A program made the translations under genes and the position numbers. 64,000 bases of DNA from Neopusillimonas maritima (lineage in GTDB: Bacteria > Pseudomonadota > Gammaproteobacteria > Burkholderiales > Burkholderiaceae_B), in NCBI RefSeq assembly GCF_003576595.1, contig NZ_NQOU01000005.1:62001-126000 (forward strand), read 5' to 3'. Within the stretch, counting starts at the first letter, position 1. The number at the start of each line of letters is the position of its first letter. Positions 33,637 through 42,470 of the stretch are shown here, one piece after another. The notes below the pieces were generated by a model that saw nothing but the letters and a program-made list of their open reading frames with translations, searched no databases and was not told the origin of the DNA.

Positions 33637-34599
33637 ATGATGAAAGTAATAGGCATCGACGAAATCACCTACGGGGCTAATGATTTCGATACCTGCAAAA
33701 AGTTTTTCAGCGATTGGGGCCTATCGTTAACAAACGAGTCGGCATCAAAGCTGGTGTTTTCCACGCTTAACGGCTGCCGCGTCAATGTGGTGCGTGAAGA
33801 TGACACTGCTTATCCCGAACCCATTGAGAGCGGGCCCACACTGCGTGAGGTGGTTTGGGGTGTGTCTTCCCCCGATGTTGTGGCGGAGTTTGCCCAACGT
33901 CTGGCGACAGTTGCGGGCTACAGGAACGAGAACGGTCGTGTGTCATGTATTGACCCCACGGGTATGCTGGTGAGTTTTCAGCTGACGCAAAAGAAAGATG
34001 TGGAAGTCGAGTGCGGCGAGTCCAACACTTGGAATAGCAAACCGCGCCGCAATGCTCCCAGCCCCATTTACGACCGTGCTTATCCCATTGAAGTTGGGCA
34101 TGTGGTCTTTTTTGTGAAAGACTTGGAAGCGGTGGAAAAATTCTATGTGGAGAATTTCGGTTTCGTGCCGTCCGATCGTTACCCCGGCCGTGGCGTATTC
34201 CTGCGCTGCGATCCCGACGGCGGCCACCACGATTTGTTTTTGTTGCAAACACCCGATAAAAAAGTAGGATTGAATCACGTGGCCTTTGCGGTGCGTGACA
34301 TTCACGAAGTATTCGGCGGCGGCCTGCATTTCGACCGCTGCGGCTGGAAAACGCAATTGGGCCCAGGGCGCCATCCCATTTCATCAGCTTATTTCTGGTA
34401 TTTCGTAAACCCCGCCGGTGGGTTAATTGAGTACTATGCCGACGAAGACCAATTGGATGAAAACTGGGAACCGCGTGAATTTGAACCAGCACCTACGCGT
34501 TTTGCGGAATGGGCGGTAGACGGCGGGTTGGATGGTCACACCCGACGGCAAAAAAATACAGAAGCCCCCGAAGGGAAGTTTCTGACGGATAGAAAATAA
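33637..34599 (+). CDS. Type I extradiol (VOC) dioxygenase, two-domain
   Basis: The 320-residue protein has two vicinal-oxygen-chelate domains (about 5-120 and 150-275). The C-terminal domain has all the Fe(II) ligands, His155 (VGHVVFF), His214 (NHVAF) and Glu265 (LIEYYADED), with spacing like BphC (146, 210, 260). Second-shell residues also match: His197/198 (GGHHDLF) for BphC His195, His246 (GRHPIS) for His241, and Tyr252 for Tyr250. It should therefore be an active ring-cleaving dioxygenase for a catechol-like or related compound. Two ATG codons are adjacent; AAGGAG spacing favours the second (33640). It ends the plus-strand catabolic unit. Confidence 0.9.
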   Translation: MMKVIGIDEITYGANDFDTCKKFFSDWGLSLTNESASKLVFSTLNGCRVNVVREDDTAYPEPIESGPTLREVVWGVSSPDVVAEFAQRLATVAGYRNENGRVSCIDPTGMLVSFQLTQKKDVEVECGESNTWNSKPRRNAPSPIYDRAYPIEVGHVVFFVKDLEAVEKFYVENFGFVPSDRYPGRGVFLRCDPDGGHHDLFLLQTPDKKVGLNHVAFAVRDIHEVFGGGLHFDRCGWKTQLGPGRHPISSAYFWYFVNPAGGLIEYYADEDQLDENWEPREFEPAPTRFAEWAVDGGLDGHTRRQKNTEAPEGKFLTDRK

Positions 34600-34627
34600 T
34601 AAAGTATCCATAGATCTGAAACCGTAG

Positions 34628-34670
34628 CGCCCTGGAAATGGAGTAGAAATCCAGTTACCGGGGCGTTTTT
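34628..34670 (+). terminator. Probable terminator of the catabolic unit
   Basis: CGCCC (34628-34632) pairs with GGGCG (34661-34665), followed by TTTTT. An inner CTGG/CCAG pair extends the stem with a bulge. The stem is imperfect, but its position 29 bases after the dioxygenase stop and the T-run are right. Confidence 0.5.
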
Positions 34671-34730
34671 ATTGCTGTGCTTTGCGTGCGAAGTGAATCA
34701 TAAAAAGCGTTGACGTCATATTCCGGACGT

Positions 34731-34765
34731 AAAAAAACCGGGCTCGTTTTCACATAGCCCGGTTT
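34731..34765 (-). terminator. Rho-independent terminator of the porin gene
   Basis: A perfect ten-base stem AAACCGGGCT / AGCCCGGTTT (34735-34744 and 34756-34765) with an 11-base loop. Read on the minus strand it runs into seven T residues. It lies about 110 bases beyond the porin stop. Because of its A-rich left and T-bearing right arm it may also act weakly in the other direction. Confidence 0.85.
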
Positions 34766-34829
34766 AAACTCAAATCTACGTATTGCATTTCTGCGCTAGC
34801 GTAGAAATTACTACTAACGACTTCAGATA

Positions 34830-34858
34830 AACAGATCGGGCTTAAAGCCCGATCTGTT
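34830..34858 (-). terminator. Stable hairpin just after the porin stop
   Basis: A twelve-base perfect stem AACAGATCGGGC / GCCCGATCTGTT with a TTAAA loop starts 17 bases after the porin stop. No T-run follows on either strand, so it probably protects the 3' end of the porin mRNA or supports the terminator that follows. Confidence 0.6.
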
Positions 34859-34875
34859 AAAGCATCATGCTTCGA

Positions 34876-36027
34876 TTAGAAGCTGTGACGCAGACCTGCC
34901 ATTACAGCAGTTTGGCTTTGACCCACGTTGGGGTTGATACCAGCAGTACCGCCTGCAGCGGACAAGCGTGTTGCATCGTCGTTGTCCATGTAGGCAGCGG
35001 ATGCATAAACGGATGTGCGCTTGGACAGCGAGTACTTCACGCGAGCAACGTAGTACCATACTTTCTGGCTACCGGCTGTTGCGTCTTTGTAGTTCACGTA
35101 GTTAACCGAACCATCAAGCGTAACAGCGGGAGTTACACCATAAGATGCACCCAATGACCACAGGTCGGAACGCTCACCCAGACCGGCACCGATGCCGTTG
35201 ACACCGTCATTCTTACGGTTCAGGTAAGTAAGAGCCACTTTCAGTGCGTCGAACTTAACATAAGCGTTAGCCAGAATACGGCGGTCTTTGTCGCCGGCAC
35301 CCAAGCCGTAGAAATTACCAGCGGCAGGATCGTTGCCCTTGATGACGTCATAAGCTGCATTCACACCCCAGCCAGCTGTGTTGTAGCCAGCCATGAACGA
35401 GTAGGCACCGCAAGCACCGTTGTTGTCGTAGTCGACACCACAGTTTGTGCCACTAGGTGTGCCTGTACCAGCAGCACCACCAGCATTGACGTTGTCACGA
35501 CCACGCGCCCAGGCTGCACCGAAAGTGAAGCCGTCGAAGCTGCCGCGGTAAGTAACGGAGTTATCCATACGGGTGTTGGGGAAGTAGGGGTCGATTGCAG
35601 CCAGGCCATAGGCGTTGGGGCCCATGATGTCACCGTGGATGTTCGCCCAGAACATCATGTTGTATTGACGACCGAAAGCCAATTGACCCCAGTCACCCTT
35701 CAGACCAACCCAAGCCTGACGACCGAACAAACGGCCACCTTGCTGGGATGTGCCGGTACCAGGATTGAAACCGGATTCCAGGTTGAAGACGGCGCTAAGG
35801 TTGTCGGAGAGTTTTTCCGTACCACGCAGACCCCAGTATGAAGTCCAGGAGGAAGTCAGGTTAGTGAAGTGAACGGAGCTGTTGCTGCCGCCGGTGCCGT
35901 CGGCGATGTTGTTGACGTATTCAACAGCTGTGTCGATGTTACCGTAAAGGGTAACGCTAGTTCCCTGGGCGGATGCCAGCATCGGGAACGAGAGGGCCAG
36001 GCCCACTGTAAGTGCTTTTAACTTCAT
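34876..36027 (-). CDS. General porin, Burkholderia/Bordetella type
   Basis: This is a trimeric outer-membrane diffusion channel of the gram-negative porin family common in betaproteobacteria. A Sec signal peptide (MKLKALTVGLALSFPMLASA, cleavage before QGTSV) precedes strands beginning SVTLYGNIDTAVEYV. The motif GRLFGRQAWVGLKGDWGQLAFGRQY marks the loop-3 region, and the chain ends in the outer-membrane signature GLRHSF with terminal Phe. The two cysteines near residues 195-205, in a loop with GTNCGVDYDNNGACG, could form a disulfide. GGAG lies nine bases before the ATG. Position next to the catabolic region might suggest substrate uptake, but general porins are chromosomal staples. Confidence 0.93.
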   Translation of the reverse strand: MKLKALTVGLALSFPMLASAQGTSVTLYGNIDTAVEYVNNIADGTGGSNSSVHFTNLTSSWTSYWGLRGTEKLSDNLSAVFNLESGFNPGTGTSQQGGRLFGRQAWVGLKGDWGQLAFGRQYNMMFWANIHGDIMGPNAYGLAAIDPYFPNTRMDNSVTYRGSFDGFTFGAAWARGRDNVNAGGAAGTGTPSGTNCGVDYDNNGACGAYSFMAGYNTAGWGVNAAYDVIKGNDPAAGNFYGLGAGDKDRRILANAYVKFDALKVALTYLNRKNDGVNGIGAGLGERSDLWSLGASYGVTPAVTLDGSVNYVNYKDATAGSQKVWYYVARVKYSLSKRTSVYASAAYMDNDDATRLSAAGGTAGINPNVGQSQTAVMAGLRHSF

Positions 36028-36459
36028 TGGTTAGTTCTCCAACGTTGATGAAAATTATGCCGTTTGGCGGCACTGTTTTAGTAATGCAACCAACTGCGTC
36101 ACTTTACTACTAACTGTAAATTTGTTACACCAGGAAACTCGGTTAACTGCGCCGCAAGGTTTTCAGTTGGTGTGACCAGTTTGGCACATTTTCACTGTTT
36201 TGCCCTACGTTGTTTTTCATGCGTAATCGCTTGATAACTGTACGTTTCCTGAGCGTTGAAGTGAGTGTAAAGAGGGTGTCATATGAGCACGATAAGGGTT
36301 AACCCTTCGTTAGGCCGTTGTGTATTAAAAAAACAACGTAATTATGACGATTTGATGAAGCCACAAGGAAAAGTGTGGTTTTTATACCGCAGTTTTAAGC
36401 GTACTGAACGTTGTAAAAATATGACGCTTAACTAGACGGAAGGGCGAATTTTATGGGTT
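36028..36459. other. Long intergenic region between porin and dsbB
   Basis: These 432 bases lie upstream of the porin and downstream of dsbB. The half next to the porin must carry the porin promoter and probably regulatory sites, but I could not pick a convincing -35/-10 pair. The other half holds a possible 50-codon gene on the plus strand (36283-36435). No tRNA, repeat or mobile-element remnant is visible. Confidence 0.6.
36283..36435 (+). CDS. Possible small basic protein (50 aa)
   Basis: An ATG at 36283 opens 50 codons ending in TAG. AGAGGGTG stands seven bases upstream, a good ribosome site. The product is strongly basic, with many Lys and Arg residues (LKKQRNYDDL, FKRTERCKN) and two or three cysteines, and has no membrane segment. 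Codon choice includes rare-looking TTA and ATA codons, unlike the flanking genes, and an open frame of this length could arise by chance. It lies divergent from the porin and convergent with dsbB. I would treat it as a candidate only. Confidence 0.3.
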   Translation: MSTIRVNPSLGRCVLKKQRNYDDLMKPQGKVWFLYRSFKRTERCKNMTLN

Positions 36460-36936
36460 TCAGCGTTTGCGGATTAGAACCAGGGCACTTAAAAAGGCCA
36501 CCACGGCAAACAAGCCCATGCTCCACAGTGCGTATTCAATGCCGATCAGGTTCACCCGTGCGTCCATACATGTAGCGTAAATGCCGAACAGCCAGGGAAA
36601 GCCGGCATCCAGACCCGACGCCACCATGAAACGGTCGGCAAAAGTTTGTGCGCATGAAAACATTTGTGCCGCCACGGTGTATTGATACCAGGCAGCCATG
36701 ACACCCAGCAATCCCAGAATCAATGTTGTGCCGCCAACGATACGGTGCCCCAGGCCGGGGCGTAACACCAGCACGCCAACCCAGCACACAAGTGCAATGA
36801 CTATATAGATAAGCCGTTGCAATACACACCAGGCACAAGGTTGCATATCGAATACGTGCTGCGACACCAGGGCGACGCCCACAGCAGCAATACAAACAAG
36901 CGCGATGGTATGAAGCAGTTTGGTTGTGATCGACAT
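36460..36936 (-). CDS. dsbB: Disulfide bond formation protein B
   Basis: DsbB is an inner-membrane quinone reductase that reoxidises periplasmic DsbA. This 158-residue protein has four membrane helices. The first periplasmic pair is Cys34-Ala-Trp-Cys37 in QPCAWCVLQR, with the conserved Arg that contacts quinone. The second pair is Cys95 and Cys123 in the larger loop (MFSCAQTF and ATCMDARV). All four functional cysteines are thus present. It is the last gene of map-glnD-dsbB, 15 bases after glnD; the pairing with glnD looks like simple cotranscription. Confidence 0.95.
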   Translation of the reverse strand: MSITTKLLHTIALVCIAAVGVALVSQHVFDMQPCAWCVLQRLIYIVIALVCWVGVLVLRPGLGHRIVGGTTLILGLLGVMAAWYQYTVAAQMFSCAQTFADRFMVASGLDAGFPWLFGIYATCMDARVNLIGIEYALWSMGLFAVVAFLSALVLIRKR

Positions 36937-36951
36937 AGAAAGCTTTGTTGG

Positions 36952-39552
36952 TTAAAGACTATGCGCAAGCGCTGGGTTGGGGGTGTCGCTTAAGCGGGCC
37001 AATAAATTACGTTCGAATTGTAACTGTGCCCGGGGGTGTTCCAGCGCATCGCCTTGAATAATAAATACATCTTCAACGCGGTCGCCCAAGGTGAGTACTT
37101 TGGCCATTTGCAGGTTAATGTCGTGGCGGGCAAATACTTGCGCCAGACTGTACAACAAACCGGGGCGGTCGGACGCGGTAACGGCGAGGCGCCACGACTT
37201 GGAATTTTCGTCGGGCTGCAATTCAACATTTGGCACGATCGGAAATACACGCGACCGTCGCGACATACGACCAACAACAGGGCGTGGTACTTCGGCATTG
37301 TTGGGTAGCGCTTTTTGAAGGGCGTCGGTTAACTCGTGCTCAACCAGGCTGGCCCAGGAACGGTAGTCGGTGTCACGGCTGGGTAGTAAGACAATGAAGC
37401 TGTCGAGCGCCCAGCCATGATGTGTGGTGTGAATGCGGGCATCCTGAATGCTTAGGGTGTGTTGATCGAAGTAGGCGCAAATGGCAACGAAAAGGTCGGG
37501 ACGATCTTTGGCGTAAACCATAATCTGTAAACCTTGATTCTGTCCGATCACACGCGCTTTTACTATCGGCGTTTCCGCATTGACGCGGTAATACAAATGG
37601 CGCGTATGCCAGGCTATTTCGGAGGCATCGTGGCGCAGAAAATATGCCACATCAAGCACTTTCCAGAATGTGTCGCGTGCGTCGTCGCGTAAGCCCATTA
37701 AGCGAATTTCAGAGCTGGCCGCTTGTTTGCGTTGAGCCAGCACCGTGCCGGTGTCGGGCTGTGCACCACCCAGTGCCTCAAGGGTCAGGTGGTACAAGTC
37801 TTCAAGCAATTTGCCTTTCCAGGAATTCCATACTTTTGGGCTGGTACCGCGAATGTCGGCTACCGTTAGCAGATATAAAGCAGCCAGCTGTCTTTCGGTT
37901 TTCACATAGCGGGCGAACTCGTGTACCGATTGCGCGTCGGTGAGGTCGCGTTTTTGCGCAAACTTCGACATGGTCAGGTGCTCGCGTACCAGAAACTCCA
38001 CCAGTGCCGTATCGTCTTTATCCAGGTTGTGGTTTTTGCAGAAGCGACGCACGTCGCGCGCGCCCAGCTCAGAGTGATCGCCGCCCCGGCCTTTCGCGAT
38101 ATCGTGGTAAAGCGCAGCAATATAGAGCAACCATGGTCGCTCCATGTCGGCAATCAGTTGACTGGCCAAAGGATATTCCTGGGCGTGCTCCGGCATAGTG
38201 AAGCGTCGGATGTTACGAATAACGCGCAGAATGTGTTGATCAACTGTATAGGCGTGGAACAGATCATGTTGCATTTGGCCCACGATTTTGCGGAATTCCG
38301 GCAGGTAGCGCGGCAATATATTCAGCAGAGTCATGCGCCGCAACGCGTGCACAATGCCACGTGGTTGTTGCAGTATTTGAATAAACAGATAACGGTTGAT
38401 GGGGTTGCGCCGGAATTGAGTGTCAATTAAGCGCCGCGCATGCCACATGGCCCGCATGACTTGTGCCGACAAACCGGTGAGCTCGGCATGTTCCTGCATT
38501 ACCAGAAAAGCGCGCAACAGCAGGGTGGGGTTACGTTCGAAGGCGTCGGGTAATTGGGTGTCGAGCCGGTTGTAAGCCACACAGAAATCGTCATCCAGCG
38601 CGCGCCATTCGCCGCGCGTTTCAGGGAACAGGCGCTCCTCGAAGGTTTGCATCAAAATGGTGTTTAGCTGGTTCACCACACGCGCAGCCCAGTAATAACG
38701 CTGCATTAATAGCTCGCTAGGCCGGCGCGTGCGTGTGGCTTCAAACCCGTAAACTTTAGCCAATGAGGGTTGCAGGTCGAACAACAGGCGGTCTTCGCGG
38801 CGCCCGGCTAAAAGATGCAGTTCAATACGCAGCCGTTTGAAGGCCAGTTCCGCCCGACGCAGAGCCCGGTACTCGGAAGGGGTCACCAAATCGGTTTGTC
38901 CGATTTCGCGCCAGGTTTGCCCGATACCCGAGGCCTGAGCGATCCATAACAACACCATCAAGTCGCGCAATCCGCCAGGCGCCTCTTTGCAGTTTGGTTC
39001 TAATGCGTAGGGGGTGTCCTGGTGGCGGGCGTGCCGTTGCTGCATTTCCGACCGCTTGGCCTGGAAAAAAGCACGTGGGTCGCGTTGTGAGGCCATGGTA
39101 TCGGCCAATTGCGCCGGCAGCGCTTTACTGCCCGCCAGCCAGCGGCACTCCATTAACGCCGTTTCTACAGTAATGTCGTTTGAGGCTTCACGCCGACAGT
39201 CTTCAATAGTGCGAACGCTGTGACCCACCTCAAACCCCAGATCCCATAGCGCCGCAACCAGTTTTTCCAGACGCACTTGATCTTCGCTATCAGGCTCGTG
39301 CGCCAAAAGAATCAGAACATCAATATCGGAATAAGGATAGAGCTCCCCGCGACCATAGCCACCCACAGCAGCGAGCGCTGCGTCTCGGGGCAACGGTGCA
39401 GTTTTGAGGATTTCGCGCAAGGTTTGGTCAGTTACGCGCCGCAAGGCTGTTAATAAAGCTTCCGGGCGTAAATGACGTCGATAGCTTTCAATGACGTTGT
39501 GCCGCTTTTGGGTGTATGTGTCGCGAAGCGAATGCAGGTGAGCGAACGTCAT
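36952..39552 (-). CDS. glnD: PII uridylyltransferase/uridylyl-removing enzyme
   Basis: GlnD senses glutamine and modifies or demodifies PII proteins (GlnB/GlnK), controlling nitrogen metabolism. The 866 residues hold a nucleotidyltransferase domain with GGYGRGELYPYSDIDVL (64-80; Asp76 and Asp78 bind metal), a linker, a central HD phosphohydrolase domain with YHDIAKGRGGDHSELG, and two C-terminal ACT domains (for example DRPDLFVAICAYFDQ and SDRPGLLYSLAQVFARHDI) that bind glutamine. All domains are intact. It lies 24 bases after map, the usual neighbour in beta- and gammaproteobacteria. Confidence 0.97.
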   Translation of the reverse strand: MTFAHLHSLRDTYTQKRHNVIESYRRHLRPEALLTALRRVTDQTLREILKTAPLPRDAALAAVGGYGRGELYPYSDIDVLILLAHEPDSEDQVRLEKLVAALWDLGFEVGHSVRTIEDCRREASNDITVETALMECRWLAGSKALPAQLADTMASQRDPRAFFQAKRSEMQQRHARHQDTPYALEPNCKEAPGGLRDLMVLLWIAQASGIGQTWREIGQTDLVTPSEYRALRRAELAFKRLRIELHLLAGRREDRLLFDLQPSLAKVYGFEATRTRRPSELLMQRYYWAARVVNQLNTILMQTFEERLFPETRGEWRALDDDFCVAYNRLDTQLPDAFERNPTLLLRAFLVMQEHAELTGLSAQVMRAMWHARRLIDTQFRRNPINRYLFIQILQQPRGIVHALRRMTLLNILPRYLPEFRKIVGQMQHDLFHAYTVDQHILRVIRNIRRFTMPEHAQEYPLASQLIADMERPWLLYIAALYHDIAKGRGGDHSELGARDVRRFCKNHNLDKDDTALVEFLVREHLTMSKFAQKRDLTDAQSVHEFARYVKTERQLAALYLLTVADIRGTSPKVWNSWKGKLLEDLYHLTLEALGGAQPDTGTVLAQRKQAASSEIRLMGLRDDARDTFWKVLDVAYFLRHDASEIAWHTRHLYYRVNAETPIVKARVIGQNQGLQIMVYAKDRPDLFVAICAYFDQHTLSIQDARIHTTHHGWALDSFIVLLPSRDTDYRSWASLVEHELTDALQKALPNNAEVPRPVVGRMSRRSRVFPIVPNVELQPDENSKSWRLAVTASDRPGLLYSLAQVFARHDINLQMAKVLTLGDRVEDVFIIQGDALEHPRAQLQFERNLLARLSDTPNPALAHSL

Positions 39553-39576
39553 TGAAACTAAGTATTGGTGCGTGAG

Positions 39577-40401
39577 TTAAGAAAGATTAAGTAGCCCATA
39601 CCCCTTCGCGAAGGCGGGTGGGGTTGGCATGTTTGGCGAAACAGTAAGCACTTCGTATGCCGACTCTGTGACCAGTACGCTGTGCTCCCATTGTGCCGAC
39701 AAGCTGTGGTCTCGCGTGACGACTGTCCAGCCGTCAGCCAGCTGGCGAATGTCTTTACGGCCGGCGTTAATCATGGGTTCGACCGTAAAAATCATGCCGG
39801 GTTCCAACTCAATGCCGGTACCTGCTTTACCGTAATGCAGAATTTGCGGGTCTTGATGAAATTTTTGCCCAACACCATGGCCGCAATATTCGCGAACAAC
39901 CGAAAAACCCTGTTTTTCGGCATGTTTTTGAATAGCCGAGCCAATGTCGCCCAACCGCGCGCCGGGTTTCACCTGCTCAATGCCCAGCCACATGCATTCA
40001 TAGGTGGCCTCTACCAGGCGACGGGCAAGAATGGAGGGTTCACCAATATAGAACATACGGCTGGTGTCGCCGAACCAGCCGTCTTTAATGACGGTTACGT
40101 CGATGTTCAGAATATCGCCGTTTTTCAGTACCTTTTCGCCAGGAATGCCGTGGCAGATAACGTGGTTCACCGAAGCGCAGATAGCGCCGGGGAACGGTGG
40201 ATACCCTGGTGGCGCGTAACCCACCGTCGCCGATTCGACGTTGAGTTCGTTGGTAATGTAGTCGAGGCACAGTCGGTCGAGCTCACCCGTGGTGATGCCG
40301 GCGCGCACGTGGGTTGCCAGGTAGTCCAGGGTTTGTGCCGCCGCCTGACAGGCAGCGCGCATTTTGTCGAGATCGTGTGGGTCGGTTACCAAAGGAATCA
40401 T
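39577..40401 (-). CDS. map: Methionine aminopeptidase, type I
   Basis: MAP removes the initiator methionine from nascent proteins. The 274-residue chain has the pita-bread fold ligands: Asp in NIDVTVIKDGWFGD, the second Asp in GDTSRMF, His in GHGVGQKFH, Glu in FTVEPMI and Glu in QWEHSVLV. The substrate-pocket CHGIP motif is present. It diverges from rpsB, as in E. coli and most proteobacteria, and leads the operon map-glnD-dsbB. Confidence 0.97.
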   Translation of the reverse strand: MIPLVTDPHDLDKMRAACQAAAQTLDYLATHVRAGITTGELDRLCLDYITNELNVESATVGYAPPGYPPFPGAICASVNHVICHGIPGEKVLKNGDILNIDVTVIKDGWFGDTSRMFYIGEPSILARRLVEATYECMWLGIEQVKPGARLGDIGSAIQKHAEKQGFSVVREYCGHGVGQKFHQDPQILHYGKAGTGIELEPGMIFTVEPMINAGRKDIRQLADGWTVVTRDHSLSAQWEHSVLVTESAYEVLTVSPNMPTPPAFAKGYGLLNLS

Positions 40402-40622
40402 AGGAGCTTGAGCAATTTAAAGAAAAGATAGTAGAATTATAGGCTTTCCTGAATTTGGCGAACATTTAAGCCAACAGGAAAAAATCGCGTGCCCGGTCGA
40501 ACAGGGTGTTTGATGATGCCGAACTGATTGAAGCTGAAGTTGGGGTTTAAACCAATACAGTAGCAGATTGGCGCAATCAAATCATACGAACCGGGTACAA
40601 GACCTAACCCTTGGAGAATATT

Positions 40623-41378
40623 ATGTCTTTAATGCGTGAAATGCTGGAAGCCGGTGTGCACTTTGGCCACCAAACCCGTTTCTGGAACCCCAAAATGGCA
40701 CCATATATTTTTGGTGCCCGTAACAAAATCCATATCGTCAACCTCGAGCGCACGGTTGAAAAATACCTTGAGGCTGCCAAGTTCATGCGCCAGACGGCTG
40801 CGCGTGGCGGCAACATTCTTTTCGTCGGCACCAAGCGCGCCGCTCGTGAAATTGTGGCTGAAGAGGCAACGCGCTGCGGTATGCCTTATGTTGACGCCCG
40901 TTGGCTCGGCGGCATGATGACCAACTTCAAAACGGTCAAAACATCCATTAAACGCCTGAAAGACATGGAAGCTCAGAAAGCGGAAGGCACGACTGAGCTG
41001 AAAATCAAAAAAGAAGCACTCATGTTCGAACGTGAGCTCGAGAAGCTGAATAAAGCTCTGGGCGGCATTAAAGACATGAACACCTTGCCCGACGCTTTGT
41101 TCGTAATCGACGTCGGCTTTCACAAAATCGCCATTGCCGAAGCGCGTACCCTGGGTATTCCCGTTGTGGGCGTGGTTGATACCAACCATTCACCTGACGG
41201 TATCGACTACGTCATTCCCGGCAACGATGACTCCACCAAAGCGATTACGCTTTATGCAAAAGGCATGGCGGATGCAGTTCTGGAAGGGCGTGAGCAAAGC
41301 CTGAATGGCCTGGTTGAGGAATTGGCCGAAGGCGAAGAAGAGTTTGTCGAGGTTGAAGAAGAAGCGCGCGGCGAGTAA
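40623..41378 (+). CDS. rpsB: 30S ribosomal protein S2
   Basis: S2 is a large protein of the small subunit that binds late and helps load S1. The sequence [25 protein letters not shown] is typical at the N-terminus, and [21 protein letters not shown] marks the C-terminal half. An acidic tail ends the 251 residues. GGAGAAT lies before the ATG at 40623; a TTG 12 bases upstream overlaps that ribosome site and is rejected. The 221-base gap to map holds its promoter and leader. In E. coli the rpsB leader is repressed by S2 itself, but I see no leader structure I could match with confidence. Confidence 0.98.
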   Translation: MSLMREMLEAGVHFGHQTRFWNPKMAPYIFGARNKIHIVNLERTVEKYLEAAKFMRQTAARGGNILFVGTKRAAREIVAEEATRCGMPYVDARWLGGMMTNFKTVKTSIKRLKDMEAQKAEGTTELKIKKEALMFERELEKLNKALGGIKDMNTLPDALFVIDVGFHKIAIAEARTLGIPVVGVVDTNHSPDGIDYVIPGNDDSTKAITLYAKGMADAVLEGREQSLNGLVEELAEGEEEFVEVEEEARGE

Positions 41379-41425
41379 TTCCCGATGCGAAACGTCTAAT
41401 CAGGCGTTTCATTCAACCGTTTACC

Positions 41426-41451
41426 CGCGCCCCGGTTTTACCCGGGGCGCG
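41426..41451 (+). terminator. GC-rich hairpin between rpsB and tsf
   Basis: The perfect ten-base stem CGCGCCCCGG / CCGGGGCGCG with a six-base loop (TTTTAC) is followed by TCTTAATG, i.e. without a real T-run. It sits 22 bases before tsf. It fits the partial attenuator that lowers tsf against rpsB expression, as described in E. coli. A weaker GAAACG/CGTTTC stem lies just upstream at about 41389-41410. Confidence 0.6.
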
Positions 41452-41473
41452 TCTTAATGAACTGGAGAATATT

Positions 41474-42349
41474 GTGGCCCAAATTACCGCATCAATGGTT
41501 AAAGAACTGCGCGAAAAAACCGACGCGCCCATGATGGAATGCAAGAAAGCGCTAACCGAAGCTGAAGGCGATCTGGCACGCGCCGAAGAAATTCTACGTG
41601 TAAAGCTGGGCAATAAAGCCAGCAAGGCGGCCAGCCGTGTTACCGCTGAAGGCCTCATTACCGTTAACATTGCCGCCGACAGCAAGAAAGGCTCGGTTGT
41701 TGAAGTGAACTGCGAAACCGACTTCGTTGCCAAGAACGATGATTTCATTGCTTTTGTAAACGACGTTGCCGCACTCGTTACTGAAAAGAATCCTGCCGAC
41801 GTTGCCGCGTTGTCGGAATTGGCTTTCCGCGATGGTACGGTTGAATCCGTGCGCACCGGCCTGGTTGGCAAAATCGGTGAAAACATTTCGGTTCGTCGTT
41901 TCAAGCGTTTCGAAACCGAAAATAAACTTGCCAGCTATGTTCATGGCGGCAAAATCGGCGTACTGGTCGATTTCAGTGGTGACGACGAGGTGGGTAAAGA
42001 TCTGGCCATGCACATTGCCGCCACCAAGCCTAAAGCCCTCGATGCCAACGGCGTACCCGCTGAAGACATTGAGAAAGAACGTTCTGTTGCCCAGCAAAAA
42101 GCGACAGAATCGGGCAAGCCTGCCGATATCGTCACTAAAATGGTTGAAGGCTCGGTTGCCAAGTTCCTGAAAGAAGTCACCCTGTTGTCGCAACCGTTCG
42201 TAAAGAACGACAAGCAAACCGTCGAGCAAATGCTGAAAGCCAACGACGCCGGGATCGCCGGTTTTGCCTTGTATGTTGTCGGCGAAGGGATCGAGAAAAA
42301 GTCTGAAGATTTTGCCGCTGAAGTTGCCGCAGCAGCCGGCAAAGCATAA
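41474..42349 (+). CDS. tsf: Elongation factor Ts
   Basis: EF-Ts exchanges GDP for GTP on EF-Tu. The N-terminal UBA-like motif, [19 protein letters not shown], and the core motif [16 protein letters not shown] are both clear, and the 291-residue length is usual. The start is a GTG with the same GGAGAATATT site as rpsB. It follows rpsB after a GC-rich hairpin and leads to pyrH through a second, longer hairpin. Confidence 0.98.
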   Translation: MAQITASMVKELREKTDAPMMECKKALTEAEGDLARAEEILRVKLGNKASKAASRVTAEGLITVNIAADSKKGSVVEVNCETDFVAKNDDFIAFVNDVAALVTEKNPADVAALSELAFRDGTVESVRTGLVGKIGENISVRRFKRFETENKLASYVHGGKIGVLVDFSGDDEVGKDLAMHIAATKPKALDANGVPAEDIEKERSVAQQKATESGKPADIVTKMVEGSVAKFLKEVTLLSQPFVKNDKQTVEQMLKANDAGIAGFALYVVGEGIEKKSEDFAAEVAAAAGKA

Positions 42350-42388
42350 AGTACGGTTACGCGTACTTCGCTTAGCGTATCATTAAGT

Positions 42389-42427
42389 GTAATAATGCCC
42401 GGGCACACTGTGCTTGGGCATTGTTAC
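42389..42427 (+). other. Long near-perfect hairpin between tsf and pyrH
   Basis: Bases 42389-42407 and 42409-42427 can form 19 consecutive pairs, three of them G-U; in practice the tip will open to a loop of five to seven bases. The stem begins GTAATAATGCCC and closes GGGCATTGTTAC. No T-run follows, so it is not an ordinary terminator. Lying 44 bases before the pyrH ATG, it could be a processing, pausing or mRNA-stability element. Confidence 0.65.
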
Positions 42428-42470
42428 GCACCTGCGGCTCGGCCGGACTATTTTCTCGGGAAAATTATCT

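Noticed and set aside
17811-34599. The catabolic region as a mobile island
   Set aside because: No integrase, transposase, tRNA gene, flanking direct repeat or terminal inverted repeat was seen at either end, and base composition does not differ clearly by eye except in the one intergenic control region.
40402-40622. A structured S2 autoregulatory leader before rpsB
   Set aside because: Only a small GATTG/CAATC stem was found; nothing matches a known leader convincingly by eye.
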